A stretch of DNA of 15,861 bases from Rhizobium leguminosarum. GTDB taxonomy: Bacteria > Pseudomonadota > Alphaproteobacteria > Rhizobiales > Rhizobiaceae. A program made the translations under genes and the position numbers. The stretch is taken from positions 1 to 15,861 of the forward strand of contig NZ_LWBS01000467.1 of assembly GCF_001652265.1 (NCBI RefSeq), read 5' to 3'. How positions within the stretch are numbered: position 1 is the first letter of the stretch; each line of letters opens with the position of its first letter. Below are positions 1-9,404 of the stretch, piece after piece. Below the pieces are notes generated by a model. That model saw only the letters and a program-made list of their open reading frames with translations. It was not told the origin of the DNA and made no database searches.

Positions 1-2
1 TG

Positions 3-350
3 TGGGAACATTACTGCCTGAAGGGCAGCCAGACCAACTTCGTCTCGGCGACCGGCTTGCCGACGCATCTTGGCAATTCGGTAACGGAGGCCGGATTCGC
101 CGACACTTCGTCCTGCATCACCTGCCACGCGCGTGCCGCCGTCAACGCAAAGGGAATAACGACGACGCCAGCAGGTTTTGTCGATCCGCCGATCCCGGCG
201 CTCTGCCCCAATCCATCTGGTTCCTGCAGTCCGAATGGCGCGCCGGATCCGAATTGGTTCTGGACCAACCCCGGCAAGCTCGACCAGGCAGCCGTTGCTA
301 TGCCGACGGATTTCATCTGGTCAAATGCCCGCCATGCAATTGGGCACTAA
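3..350 (+). CDS. C-terminal part of a c-type cytochrome-like protein (5' end outside the window)
   Basis: The frame is open from the window edge to a stop at 348-350 and gives the last 115 residues of a longer protein. A single CITCH motif (CxxCH) about 40 residues in would bind one covalent haem c, so the protein is probably periplasmic and involved in electron transfer. The following stretch, rich in Pro, Asn and Trp and containing NWFWTNPGK and PTDFIW, resembles the end of a family of large, poorly described cytochrome c-like proteins. From memory, those proteins continue for some residues after the DFIWS-like motif, whereas this one ends in NARHAIGH. The last residues may therefore be foreign sequence created by a rearrangement next to the IS3 remnant. 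Nothing links it to nodulation. The haem motif is seen directly; the family assignment is inference. Confidence 0.55.
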   Translation, partial: WEHYCLKGSQTNFVSATGLPTHLGNSVTEAGFADTSSCITCHARAAVNAKGITTTPAGFVDPPIPALCPNPSGSCSPNGAPDPNWFWTNPGKLDQAAVAMPTDFIWSNARHAIGH

Positions 351-621
351 CACCGGCCCCGTCATGACGCTGCCCGAGAAAGCGAACCGCCGAAAGCTGG
401 CCGGCGATGAAGATCTGCGCATGACCGCTATGTTCGCCATCGGCGCCCGGTCCGGCATCGCCCCGGCAGCGGCAGGGTCTCGCCGCGCATGTTTCGCGGA
501 GGACGAGATCTGATCTTGCGCGCGAGCGGCGCAATGTGCTGTCCCAGCCCTTTTCCGGATTCAGGCGGCTGGCGCGGATATCGAAGGCACGGGTTGTGCG
601 CTTCGAGATCATCCGCCGCAC
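351..621. other. Unassigned stretch between the cytochrome fragment and the IS3 remnant
   Basis: About 270 bp lie between the cytochrome stop and the point where IS3 transposase similarity begins. Short open frames exist on both strands, but none has a recognisable motif, a good ribosome binding site or continuity with its neighbours. It is probably debris from a rearrangement at the edge of the island. Confidence 0.4.
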
Positions 622-840
622 CCAGGAAAGCCGACGGACAATGCCTTCATCGAAGCATTCAACGGCCGCTTCCGAGCCGAATGTCTGAACCAGCATTGGT
701 TCCTGACCCTTGCGGATACCCGCGAAAAGATGGAGGATTGGCGCAGAGACTACAATGAGGTTCGGCCACATGGTGCCATCGGCAATAAGGTGCCAATCTT
801 ACTGATGAATCCGGGAGGCGCAACCAGCCCACCTCCCTGA
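622..840 (+). pseudogene. IS3-family OrfB transposase, C-terminal fragment
   Basis: Seventy-two codons, beginning PGKPTDNAFIEAFNGRF, match the end of the rve/DDE integrase domain of IS3-group transposases. The Glu in IEAFN is the last member of the DDE triad. The conserved tail follows, with the WRRDYNEVRPHGAIG motif that is the hallmark of these proteins, ending GGATSPPP and TGA. The first two catalytic Asp residues and the N-terminal helix-turn-helix are missing, so the fragment cannot be active. There is no start codon of its own. Confidence 0.8.
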
Positions 841-942
841 ATGAAGCCGGAAACTCCAGCCTCCGGTGGTCCAGAATCCTGGGGCGGTTCAACACCCGCC
901 GAGGCTCTAACCGCCGCTGGATGAAAGTTCAGTGACAGGTCA
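622..942 (+). mobile_element. IS3-family insertion sequence remnant (right end)
   Basis: The stretch holds the last part of an IS3 OrfB transposase (622-840), about 80 bp of non-coding tail, and an end that looks like a terminal inverted repeat. That end includes GATGAAAGTTCAGTGACAGG and runs to about 942. The left part of the element, including OrfA and most of OrfB, is absent: the sequence upstream of 622 no longer matches a transposase. The IR identification relies on my memory of rhizobial IS3-type ends (IS407-like group). A target-site duplication cannot be tested because the other end is missing. Confidence 0.7.
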
Positions 943-1135
943 AGCGAGCCTGGTGATCTCGCTGATAACGTTATGTCGCGCATGATGCCAGTCTGCCGCC
1001 TTGGTTGCGGCGCAAGTCTGGTCAACCGGCTGAAAGCAATAGGCGTTCGTAAGGGAAAACAGACGCCCAATGCAAAACAGCGCGTAGGTCCATGGCGGTT
1101 CTATCCGTAGACCAGGCAACTGGCGCGGGCTGGCG

Positions 1136-1621
1136 TCAAATCCCTTTAGGCCTGTCGTCCGGGTCAAACTGAATGATCGTGATCCAATTGGCCGTGAGTG
1201 CCGGTCGGTTCTCGTTCTCGATCTCGACCGTCACCTCGTAGGTGGTCACCAGCATGCTTGCGCCGCGAAATTGACATTCAGAGAGAACGAAGCGACCGCG
1301 CACACGGCTGCCGGTCTTGACCGGTGACATGAAACGCACCCGGTCTAAGCCGTAGTTAAGGCCCATGGTCTGCTCGCGGATCCTTGGCATGCCGCTGAAG
1401 TTCATCGCCGACAGAAGCGAGAGTGTTAAGAAGCCATGAGCGATCGTGCCACCAAACGGGCTTTCGACTGCCGCGCGTTCCGGGTGCACGTGGATGAATT
1501 GATGATCGTGTGTCGCGTCGGCAAAGAGATCGATTGTAGTTTGATCAACGGTGATCCATTCGGATTTGCCGAGTTCCTGGCCAATTCGCGACGGCACGTC
1601 GGCGAGCGAAAGTTCGTGCAT
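1136..1621 (-). CDS. nodN: NodN, MaoC-like hotdog-fold nodulation protein
   Basis: The 161-residue product has the length I recall for NodN and the fold of MaoC-type (R)-specific enoyl hydratases. The active-site region reads THDHQFIHVH, with Asp39 and His44 at the catalytic positions, followed by FGGTIAHGFLTLSLL (His62-Gly63). The Asn of the classical hydratase motif is replaced by Gln41. NodN is needed for normal Nod factor activity or amount, but its exact reaction is not established; an acyl-chain role is plausible from the fold. It lies 77 bp after nodM on the same strand and is probably transcribed with it from the nodM nod box. GAGG about 5 bp before the ATG is a good ribosome binding site. 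No nodT follows, unlike the R. leguminosarum nodMNT operon. Confidence 0.92.
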   Translation of the reverse strand: MHELSLADVPSRIGQELGKSEWITVDQTTIDLFADATHDHQFIHVHPERAAVESPFGGTIAHGFLTLSLLSAMNFSGMPRIREQTMGLNYGLDRVRFMSPVKTGSRVRGRFVLSECQFRGASMLVTTYEVTVEIENENRPALTANWITIIQFDPDDRPKGI

Positions 1622-1698
1622 TCGACCTCACTTATTTGATGACTGATCAAGTCGTGGATTTTCCCGGAGGCGAGTTGCGATTTAACCAATCGTCACAA

Positions 1699-3525
1699 TC
1701 ATTCGACTGTGACTGACTTAGCCAGATTCCGCGGCTGGTCCACATCTGCCCCCATGACCACCGCCGTGTGATACGCAAGAAGCTGTAGCGGCAGAGAAAA
1801 GATCATCGGCGCGATAATCTCCTCGACATTGGGTAATACGATAGTGTGCATGGTGGGGAGTTTCGACATCGAAGCTCCCGTCTCGTCGGTGATCAGAATG
1901 ATGCGGCCGCCGCGGGCGGCCACTTCCTGCATATTGGAGACAGTCTTATCGAAGAACCGATCATGTGGCGCGATGACGATGACTGGCATATTTTCATCGA
2001 TCAGGGCGATCGGACCGTGTTTTAATTCTCCTGCTGCATAACCTTCAGCATGGATATAGGAAACCTCCTTGAGCTTCAGCGCACCTTCCATAGCCAATGG
2101 GAAACTCGTGCCGCGGCCGAGATAGAGCACGTCGCGGTAATTCGACAATTCCCGTGATAAGAGCTCGATCTTCGGCTTGATGTCGTTCAGCACCTGTCGC
2201 ATAACGCCCGGCAACGTCGCCAAACTTTGGACGAGCACTTGTTCCTCGTCGTCCGTGATTGTGCCCCGCGCCTTGCCCGCGCCGATGGCTAGCGCAGCGA
2301 GAACAGCAAGCTGGCATGTGAATGCCTTGGTAGAAGCAACGCCGATCTCTGGCCCGGCAAGGGTCGGAAAGATGGCATCTGCTTCGCGGGCAATTGTTGA
2401 TTCACGGGTATTGACGACAGCACCAATTCCCAGACCTTGTGCTTTGCAATACCGGAGCGATGCAAGCGTGTCAGCCGTCTCACCAGATTGAGAGATGAAG
2501 AGCGCTGCCGACCGTGGCGACAATGGGATTTCTCGATAGCGGAATTCGGAGGCGACATCAATTTCTACCGTCAAGCGTGCGTAGCGCTCGAACCAATATT
2601 TGCCAATCAGTCCCGCAAGGTATGCAGTGCCGCAGGCAGAAATTGCGAGGCTCTCAACTCTGGCAAAACCGATGTCGGTTGAAATGGCTTTCAGATGATT
2701 TTCGTTGACATTGATGTAGTGACCAAGAGCACCGGCGAGGACCTCGGGTTGCTCGTAGATTTCCTTCTCCATAAAGTGCCGGTGATTGCCCTTGCCGACC
2801 AAGTCGGCGGTAGCAATCGATATGTGCCGCGGGCGCGTAACGACTTTGCCTTCGATATCGAAAACTTGGACACTCGTTTTGCCTACAACAGCCCAATCGC
2901 CATCGTTCAGATATGTGATGTCATTGGTGAACGGAGCAAGAGCGATCGCGTCGGAACCTAGAAACATCTCACCATCGCCATGGCCTATCACTAATGGTGG
3001 TCCATTGCGCGCCACCATAATGGTCGCTGGATCATCCTCAAACAGGATTGCAAGAGCGAATGCGCCCTTGACGCACTTCAGCATGGCATGCATGGCCTCA
3101 AGGCATCCCATGCCATCCCGACGGAATTTGGTCAGGAGATGCGCAATCACCTCGGTGTCCGTGTCGGTCTGGAACTTGGCCCCTATCTTCGCCAATCCGT
3201 CCTTCAGCTCGGAGAAGTTTTCGATGATGCCGTTATGAACAACGGCTACGCCATCGGCAAAGTGCGGGTGAGCGTTGCATTCTGTCGGTGCGCCATGGGT
3301 CGCCCAGCGCGTGTGGGCGATGCCGACGGTGCCGCTCAGGGGCTCTTTTTTCAATCTCGTTTTAAGGTTCACGAGTTTGCCTTCTGCCCGGCGTCGGTGC
3401 AATTCTCCCTCGAAGATCGTAGCAATGCCGGCTGAATCATAGCCGCGATATTCCAGCCGCTCCAAGGCTTCTACCAGCCGCTCCGACACGGGCTTATGTC
3501 CCACTATGCCAACAATCCCACACAT
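1699..3525 (-). CDS. nodM: NodM, glucosamine-6-phosphate synthase (glutamine--fructose-6-phosphate aminotransferase)
   Basis: The 608-residue enzyme converts fructose-6-phosphate and glutamine to glucosamine-6-phosphate, the first committed step toward UDP-GlcNAc for the Nod factor backbone. It is cytoplasmic. MCGIVGIVGH at the N-terminus exposes the nucleophile Cys2 after Met removal, followed by the class II glutaminase domain (about 1-220; HTRWATHG at 71-78, HNGIIEN at 97-103). Two SIS isomerase domains follow (about 290-430 and 460-590; SACGTA at 297-302, SQSGET at 345-350, ELKHGP at 500-505). The C-terminal tail DQPRNLAKSVTVE carries Lys604. A GTG nine bases upstream is in frame but would bury the catalytic Cys, so ATG at 3525 is chosen. 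A nod box ends 95 bp upstream. The gene is a nod-regulated paralogue of housekeeping glmS. Confidence 0.96.
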   Translation of the reverse strand: MCGIVGIVGHKPVSERLVEALERLEYRGYDSAGIATIFEGELHRRRAEGKLVNLKTRLKKEPLSGTVGIAHTRWATHGAPTECNAHPHFADGVAVVHNGIIENFSELKDGLAKIGAKFQTDTDTEVIAHLLTKFRRDGMGCLEAMHAMLKCVKGAFALAILFEDDPATIMVARNGPPLVIGHGDGEMFLGSDAIALAPFTNDITYLNDGDWAVVGKTSVQVFDIEGKVVTRPRHISIATADLVGKGNHRHFMEKEIYEQPEVLAGALGHYINVNENHLKAISTDIGFARVESLAISACGTAYLAGLIGKYWFERYARLTVEIDVASEFRYREIPLSPRSAALFISQSGETADTLASLRYCKAQGLGIGAVVNTRESTIAREADAIFPTLAGPEIGVASTKAFTCQLAVLAALAIGAGKARGTITDDEEQVLVQSLATLPGVMRQVLNDIKPKIELLSRELSNYRDVLYLGRGTSFPLAMEGALKLKEVSYIHAEGYAAGELKHGPIALIDENMPVIVIAPHDRFFDKTVSNMQEVAARGGRIILITDETGASMSKLPTMHTIVLPNVEEIIAPMIFSLPLQLLAYHTAVVMGADVDQPRNLAKSVTVE

Positions 3526-3620
3526 GCTCGTCACCCATGTCCCAAGAGCCCCCGACCGTAATCAGGAAGGCGGACGCCGCTCGGTGCGTGTCCTCCAGCG
3601 CGTGCTAATAACTCTACACA

Positions 3621-3667
3621 GATTAGTAAAATTGATTGTTGCGATAGCTATCATCCACGTCATGGAT
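3621..3667 (-). promoter_or_regulatory. nod box upstream of nodM
   Basis: Read on the minus strand, this 47-bp element begins ATCCATGACGTGGATG and ends AACAATCAATTTTAC followed by TAATC. It has the spacing of the two other nod boxes in the window and is the binding site for flavonoid-activated NodD. It sits 95 bp before the nodM ATG. Its last block has TAATC instead of CAATC, and the middle reads ATCGCAAC, so it is slightly weaker against the consensus than the nodA box. Confidence 0.92.
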
Positions 3668-4125
3668 GCGGTGTACTCAGTAGGTCGATAAACGCTTTTA
3701 CACAGCGATTGATGCCTTCGGCAAAGTGTCGACAGAAAGTCTACGCCCCGATAATGGGCGCCTGCCTCTGACAAAGATATTCCAGCCAACAGGGATTTGG
3801 TATTTGCAGACGACATGCCTGGCGCGCATGTCCATTGGACACAACGAATTGTCTTTCATCGAGCGCACGGACTGAAAAAGCAATTCGTTTTTCTAGAGGT
3901 GAAGCGGTCTGTGTCTGCTGGTTGACCCTAAGTCTTAATTGCCCCTTTGCATGCAAACGTGATCACGAACCGGTCAGCTCGACTGACCAGCCGCATTTGC
4001 AAAGAGATTTGCGTCAGAGTGAAAGTGCCGACAGTTGGAACCGCAAGGGCCATGACGGCCCAGAAGTTCCGTTCGCACAAGCAAAGGAACTACCCCTTAC
4101 CACCGGATTGCCCCAAAGCCTACTT
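3668..4125. other. 458-bp gap between nodL and the nodM nod box, no recognisable gene
   Basis: No open frame here has family motifs or a convincing ribosome binding site. The longest ones (for example plus-strand 3947-4237) run into the antisense of nodL. The region contains a 9-bp inverted repeat, AACGAATTG at 3843-3851 and CAATTCGTT at 3881-3889, listed separately. It may hold the end of a nodL transcript. Confidence 0.5.
3843..3889. repeat. Spaced 9-bp inverted repeat
   Basis: AACGAATTG at 3843-3851 is the exact reverse complement of CAATTCGTT at 3881-3889, with 29 bp between. On the plus strand the right arm runs into a short T tract. No plus-strand gene ends here, and for the minus-strand nodL transcript there is no U tract after the stem. 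It could be a protein-binding site, a weak stem or chance. Confidence 0.35.
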
Positions 4126-4698
4126 TTATGATTGCGGCGAGCGTCCACCAGCCCTGACCCGAGCTGGATTTCCCATGGCCGTGCTTCCTGCAGGAACATC
4201 TCGCGTGACCACGCTACCAGCGCCAATGACAGCGTGATCGCCGATCGTCACGCCCGGGAGAATGATTGCTCCACCCCCAATCCAGGCGTGCCTGCCAATG
4301 CTGACAGGTCGTCCCAACTGCAGTCCAGCCTGGCGCTGCTCTGGATCATGTGGATGGTCCGCGGTATAAATTTGCACAGCAGGCCCTATTGCGGTTCCGT
4401 CACCGATAGTCACCGCTGCCACGTCAAGAATGACGCAGTTGAAATTGATGTAGACCCAAGCTCCGATCCGGATGTTGAACCCGTAATCGCAGTGGAACGG
4501 AGGACGAATAGCCGCTCCAAGCCCGACCGCGCCCAATCGTTCTAACAGGAGCGCATGCCACCGCTCGGCGGTGTCGCCCAGCGTGTCATTGTACCGCTTC
4601 AGCCAAGCCCCGGTGAGGAGCAGCTCGGCTTGGATCTCGGGGTCCGCTGCGTTGTACATTTCGCCTGCCAGCATCTTTTCTTTTTGGCTGCGTGTCAT
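4126..4698 (-). CDS. nodL: NodL, Nod factor O-acetyltransferase (LacA/maltose acetyltransferase family)
   Basis: NodL transfers acetyl from acetyl-CoA to the 6-O position of the non-reducing terminal glucosamine of the Nod factor; the enzyme is cytoplasmic. The product is 190 residues, the usual NodL length. The N-terminal maltose-acetyltransferase helix region is present (about 1-60, with MLAGEMYNAADPEI at 9-22). A left-handed beta-helix of hexapeptide repeats follows (about 65-180; for example IGDGTAIGP, IGGGAIILPGVTIG). The loop TADHPHDP places His115 at the catalytic position known from LacA. The start at 4698 has a weak purine-rich GAGAAGAG upstream. No nod box lies directly before it; it is probably read through from nodFE, although 383 bp separate it from nodE. 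It lies on the same strand as nodE and nodM. Confidence 0.93.
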   Translation of the reverse strand: MTRSQKEKMLAGEMYNAADPEIQAELLLTGAWLKRYNDTLGDTAERWHALLLERLGAVGLGAAIRPPFHCDYGFNIRIGAWVYINFNCVILDVAAVTIGDGTAIGPAVQIYTADHPHDPEQRQAGLQLGRPVSIGRHAWIGGGAIILPGVTIGDHAVIGAGSVVTRDVPAGSTAMGNPARVRAGGRSPQS

Positions 4699-5081
4699 CG
4701 TCTCTTCTCAGATCTTGTTCGTGGGAGGACGGTACTTGAGTGCGACTACTTCGCCATCAAGCTAGCTAGCACCTGGCACGATATCGGGCGCAGGCGGAGG
4801 TGGAATCGATAGTAACACTCCTTGTTCGTGGCAGAAAAGGATGAGGCGTCAACTTTAGTCGACCGGCGAGCCGAGTGAGAGCTCCGGCGACGAAAATAGT
4901 CAGGCTCCAGCTCCCCGCGACACGTGGTGAAAGTGGAGTAACGTGGCTGCCCGGCGGAACTTTTTTCAGATGCGCGAGTATCTGGGGAATTGCAGCGAAA
5001 CCTTGCTGACGGGAATCGGCGGCGCCTGCTTCAGGCATTGGAAGCTGGCCTTACAAGGGGTCAATCGTGACGATCTTCACT
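4699..5081. other. 383-bp gap between nodE and nodL, no recognisable gene
   Basis: In the nodFEL operons I know, nodL follows nodE closely; here 383 bp intervene. A 90-codon minus-strand frame (5038-4766) contains a hydrophobic stretch (SWSLTIFVAGALTRLAG), but it has no recognisable family and no clear ribosome binding site. No nod box is seen. The gap may be inserted or decayed sequence. Confidence 0.5.
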
Positions 5082-6293
5082 TCATTGCACCTGCTTGAAC
5101 GCAAGGACAGCATTCATGCCGCCCATGGCGAAGGCGTTGCTCATGGCCACGCGCACCCTGCGCTCCCGGGGCACATTTGGCGTGATGTCCAGATCACAAT
5201 CGGGGTCTGGCTCGCGATAGTTGGCGGTCGGCGGCACGACATCTTCTTGGATCGCCATCACGCAGGCTATCATTTCGAGTGCACTTGCTGCCCCGAGGCA
5301 GTGCGCGTGAGTGGATTTGGTAGAAGAGATGGACATCGATCGAGCATGGTCACCAAAGACGCGCTTAATCGCCGTCGTTTCGATCTGATCGTTGGCCTTG
5401 GTGCCGGTGCCATGGGCGTTGAGGTAGTCTACATCCTCGGCATTTAAACCCGCATCAACAAGGCAGGCGCGCATTGCCGCCTCCGGCCCATGCACAGCTG
5501 GTGCAGCGATGTGGTAGGCATCGGCGGAAAGGCCGACGCCGGCGACCTCGGCAAGCATCGTTGCACCGCGGGCGGCGGCATGCTCATAGCTTTCCAGCAC
5601 GGCCATGCCCGCACCCTCGCCCAAAACTAGTCCTTTCCTGTCGGCGGAGAATGGCCGGCAAGTATCTGGAGCGAGTACGCGCATTGCCTCCCATGCCTTA
5701 AGCACGATCCATACGAGTGGCGCGTCGCTTCCTCCAGCTAGCATAACGTCGGCCCTACCGAGCTTGATCTGGTCTACCGCTGAAGCGATCGCATGGTTGG
5801 CCGAGGCGCAGGCGGAGGTGGCACCGAAGACTGGCCCCCGCAGCCCGAGGTTCATGCTTACCTGACAGGCAGCCGCGCTAGGCATTGCCTTTACCCCAGT
5901 GAATAGCTCAGTGCGGGTCGCGCCCCCCAATAGGAGGGTCCGGTAGGCCTTCTCGGTAGCGTCCCAGCCGCCAAAGCCAACGCCCACTGTCGCGCCGAAA
6001 CGGTGGGCATTTCCTTCGTCGCACGAAAGGCCGGCCTGTCGCATGGCTTCTTTAGCTGCAAGCACGGCAAGCAGGCTGAAGCGGTCCATTGAGATGAGCT
6101 GCTTGCGATCAATGTCGTGTTTAGGCAGCACCTTAATCTCGGTCCCGATCATCCCCTTCAGCTCATGAATCTCTGAATTTGAGATCGGGCCAATGGCGGA
6201 GCGGCCTTCGCGCATCTCCGTCCAGATAGAAGAAGCATCGGTGCCCAGTCCACACAGTCCGCCCAATCCGGTGATAACGACGCGCCTGTCCAT
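5082..6293 (-). CDS. nodE: NodE, beta-ketoacyl-ACP synthase for special Nod factor acyl chains
   Basis: This 403-residue condensing enzyme of the FabF/KAS II type elongates acyl groups on NodF to give the polyunsaturated fatty acids of the Nod factor, a major determinant of host range. The catalytic triad is visible: Cys162 in [12 protein letters not shown], His294 in [11 protein letters not shown] and His331 in the [13 protein letters not shown] block, where Lys326 is also conserved. The C-terminal [12 protein letters not shown] glycine loop is intact. The ATG directly follows the nodF stop (TGAATG), so translation is probably coupled. Transcription would start at the nod box upstream of nodF. 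The NodE central region differs between host-range groups, so the acyl chain made cannot be read from the sequence alone. Confidence 0.95.
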   Translation of the reverse strand: MDRRVVITGLGGLCGLGTDASSIWTEMREGRSAIGPISNSEIHELKGMIGTEIKVLPKHDIDRKQLISMDRFSLLAVLAAKEAMRQAGLSCDEGNAHRFGATVGVGFGGWDATEKAYRTLLLGGATRTELFTGVKAMPSAAACQVSMNLGLRGPVFGATSACASANHAIASAVDQIKLGRADVMLAGGSDAPLVWIVLKAWEAMRVLAPDTCRPFSADRKGLVLGEGAGMAVLESYEHAAARGATMLAEVAGVGLSADAYHIAAPAVHGPEAAMRACLVDAGLNAEDVDYLNAHGTGTKANDQIETTAIKRVFGDHARSMSISSTKSTHAHCLGAASALEMIACVMAIQEDVVPPTANYREPDPDCDLDITPNVPRERRVRVAMSNAFAMGGMNAVLAFKQVQ

Positions 6294-6572
6294 TCAGACC
6301 CCCTTCGTGAGCAAGCCACGGACGGCTTCCACCACGTCGCCGATATTGTTGAGGTTCGACCAGGCATCTGCTGTATTCATTTCGATCTTAATGCCGTAGA
6401 TTTGCTCCAGATCCCAAAGGACATCGGCCAAACCCAGCGAGTCGATGCCAAGCGAAGTCAACTCCGTGCCAGTGGTGATTTCGCCGAGCGCTACGGTCGT
6501 TCTCGCGCCGTTTTCAGCTTTGACGAGCTTATTGATCGCACTGATAATTTCTAGTGTGAGTTGATCAGCCAT
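6294..6572 (-). CDS. nodF: NodF, acyl carrier protein for Nod factor acyl chain synthesis
   Basis: This small acidic protein of 92 residues carries growing acyl chains on a 4'-phosphopantetheine arm. The attachment residue is Ser45 in [16 protein letters not shown], a close variant of the ACP DSL motif. The frame is open further upstream, to 6647. ATG at 6572 is chosen because it has AAGGA about 8 bp before it and gives the usual NodF length and N-terminus (MADQLTLEI). The stop abuts the nodE start, so the two genes form one operon. A nod box ends about 174 bp upstream. NodF works with NodE and delivers the acyl group to NodA. Confidence 0.95.
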   Translation of the reverse strand: MADQLTLEIISAINKLVKAENGARTTVALGEITTGTELTSLGIDSLGLADVLWDLEQIYGIKIEMNTADAWSNLNNIGDVVEAVRGLLTKGV

Positions 6573-6689
6573 TTTATTCCTTTCCATCATGCCTAATTTC
6601 GACAAGCCGACGGCCTTGCGAGAAGGCTCGGTCAAATTGCTGCTCACATCGGAAGATGTTCCGGCTCGTCTGCGAAGTGACGCCAGAAC

Positions 6690-6705
6690 CCGGTAAACTT
6701 ACCGG
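6690..6705. repeat. Perfect palindrome in the nodF leader
   Basis: CCGGTAA at 6690-6696 and TTACCGG at 6699-6705 are exact reverse complements separated by AC. The element lies about 40 bp past the nod box in the direction of transcription, so it is probably in the untranslated leader of nodFE or close to its transcription start. It could be an operator or an RNA stem; a 2-nt loop favours a DNA site. Confidence 0.5.
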
Positions 6706-6746
6706 AACCTCACCGCGCGGCTGCCCTGCTATGGATCATATGGAAT

Positions 6747-6793
6747 GATTGGTAAAATTGATTGTGTGGATCAAAAGCATCCACGCTGTGGAT
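6747..6793 (-). promoter_or_regulatory. nod box upstream of nodF
   Basis: On the minus strand this 47-bp element starts ATCCACAGCGTGGATG and ends CACAATCAATTTTACCAATC. The spacing is identical to the nodA and nodM boxes. It has one mismatch in the core (CACAATC for AACAATC). NodD bound here would activate nodF-nodE and probably nodL. Confidence 0.93.
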
Positions 6794-7623
6794 TGTGGCT
6801 CGACGCATTGCCGCGGCTAAATTCATGCGCCGGCGCCGTTGCAAATCCTCCAGGATAAGCGTGATTACGCGGATCGAAGGTATTAAGCTTCGGCCGCTTC
6901 CCCGGGACGGCGCGTTGGTCAGTGCGCGCAGGAAGCAAGTTCGGGAGGTCGGTGAAGTCGCCGCGGCTGGATGCTGGTTTTCCGCAATGAGCCGAACATT
7001 AAGCCATCAGCAATAGAGTTTTGAACCACGTTTGCAATCGGCCAAGGAAAGCAAAAGATGGCACCTTCTCAGGTAGCAACCGCAATGGTATCGTCGTAGG
7101 CGTCGATTGTTGACGCTTGACAGCAGACCTGCCGGCACATCGAAAATGCTCCAGGGGCGTCGCCCCCCGGAGGCTCGCTGTTCTGTTAAGCGTTGCAGTT
7201 GATCGAACATCGTGACGACGTTCGTCGATTCAAACACTACGGAAAATTGGCCGTGCAGGTCCTTCTGCCAGCAGCAGGACGGGGACGACTAGTTGCCCCT
7301 AAGTATAACAGCCGCGTTTTTCCCATTCGGAAAGGTTGTGATCGATGATTTTAGAGAGCTGGTGGCCCGGAACTAAAAGGCCGATTGCTCGTGATCGATG
7401 TACAGCTTCCGCTGTCAATCAGAGTTACCGACCTTTGCCTCCTCACCATTTGGACCTGGCGCCGCATCATGGCTCCCGGCACCATGGCTTCGATCGCTTA
7501 AGCTGAGGCAGCGGGCCCCGCCGTAATGTAGTGCCTCGTTTGGGGACACAGCGAATGCGTAGGTTCCAATGATCAGCGCCCATTCTAACCACTGCGGCTG
7601 TGAAATGAACCCGGCGGTGCCGG
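6794..7623. other. 830-bp gap between the nodF nod box and the end of nodD, no recognisable gene
   Basis: Short frames exist, for example minus 7237-7007 (76 codons), minus 7636-7415 (73 codons, overlapping the nodD 3' end) and plus 6762-7016. None shows a family motif, and codon use looks random. A small GC hairpin (GGGGC/GCCCC, 7154-7166) is present. No transposase signature is visible. I treat the stretch as non-coding or decayed sequence. Confidence 0.55.
7611..7623 (-). terminator. Possible weak terminator hairpin after nodD
   Basis: Immediately after the nodD TAA, on the minus strand, CCGGC-ACC-GCCGG can form a 5-bp GC stem with a 3-nt loop, followed by GTTCATTT. The stem is short and the U tract imperfect, so this is a weak candidate. 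Confidence 0.3.
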
Positions 7624-8622
<999 letters not shown>

Positions 8623-8813
8623 TTATAGAAAAGCCGCAACTTGATCAACATCAAGGCCGGGAACGAAAAATCGAAATGCCGGGCAAGGGCCCGATTTCAA
8701 TTCTTGACTTCTCCTAACCGCTCGATTGTCTAACCGGCAATCCAATAGTCGTGCGCAACAATCTCGCGCGGCTTTGATCGTGGCTGGGTGAAGAAACAAC
8801 GTGGAGCTTTTGC

Positions 8814-9404
8814 ATGTCTTCTGAAGTGCGATGGAAAATATGCTGGGAAAATGAGCTGGAAGCTTCAGACCACGCGGAACTCGCTGATTTTTTTTGCAAG
8901 ACCTATGGGCCGACGGGAGCTTTCAATGCGAAGCCGTTCGAGACTGGCCGAAGCTGGGGTGGTGCGAGGCCCGAACGCCGCGCAATCGCATATGACTCGC
9001 GCGGCATCGCTAGCCACATGGGCTTGTTACGCCGCTTCATAAAGGTCGGCACGACTGATTTGCTTGTGGCCGAGCTAGGCCTGTACGGAGTGCGACCGGA
9101 TCTAGAAGGATTAGGCATCGCTCACTCGGTCCGCGCTATGTTTCCGGTTCTGCGCGAGTTGAGCGTTCCATTTGCTTTTGGAACAGTTCGCCACGCCATG
9201 CGGAATCACATGGAAAGATACTGCCGAGACGGTACCGCCAATATTATGACCGGGCTGCGTGTGCGCTCCACGCTTCCAGACGCGCATTCCGACCTGCCAG
9301 CCACGCGCACTGAAGATGTCCTCGTATTGGTAGTTCCCGTCGACCGTCCGATGACGGAGTGGCCCGCAGGCTCGTTGATTGAACGAAACGGGTCGGAACT
9401 ATGA
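8814..9404 (+). CDS. nodA: NodA, N-acyltransferase of Nod factor synthesis
   Basis: NodA transfers a fatty acyl chain from an acyl carrier protein (here probably NodF, or the housekeeping ACP) to the free amino group that NodB makes on the chitin oligomer. The product is 196 residues, the standard NodA length. Conserved blocks are visible: [53 protein letters not shown], and [15 protein letters not shown] at the C-terminus. A GGAG lies about 9 bp before the ATG. The stop overlaps the nodB start (ATGA). It is the first gene of the nodABCIJ operon under the nod box at 8565-8611. NodA variants differ in acyl specificity; the presence of nodFE suggests that this one accepts polyunsaturated chains. 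Confidence 0.96.
   Translation: MSSEVRWKICWENELEASDHAELADFFCKTYGPTGAFNAKPFETGRSWGGARPERRAIAYDSRGIASHMGLLRRFIKVGTTDLLVAELGLYGVRPDLEGLGIAHSVRAMFPVLRELSVPFAFGTVRHAMRNHMERYCRDGTANIMTGLRVRSTLPDAHSDLPATRTEDVLVLVVPVDRPMTEWPAGSLIERNGSEL

Noticed and set aside
313..771. 152-codon minus-strand frame
   Set aside because: It runs antisense through the IS3 transposase fragment and has no motif.
995..1011. GCCGC/GCGGC stem downstream of nodN as a terminator
   Set aside because: The stem is only 5 bp and no U tract follows on the minus strand.
3088..3435. Long plus-strand frames inside nodM
   Set aside because: They are antisense shadows of a strongly conserved gene.
3526..3534. GTG start for NodM three codons upstream
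   Set aside because: The glutaminase needs Cys directly after the initiator Met; the longer form would block it.
6573..6647. Longer NodF beginning at 6647
   Set aside because: The extra 25 residues are not part of ACP proteins, and the 6572 ATG has the good ribosome binding site.
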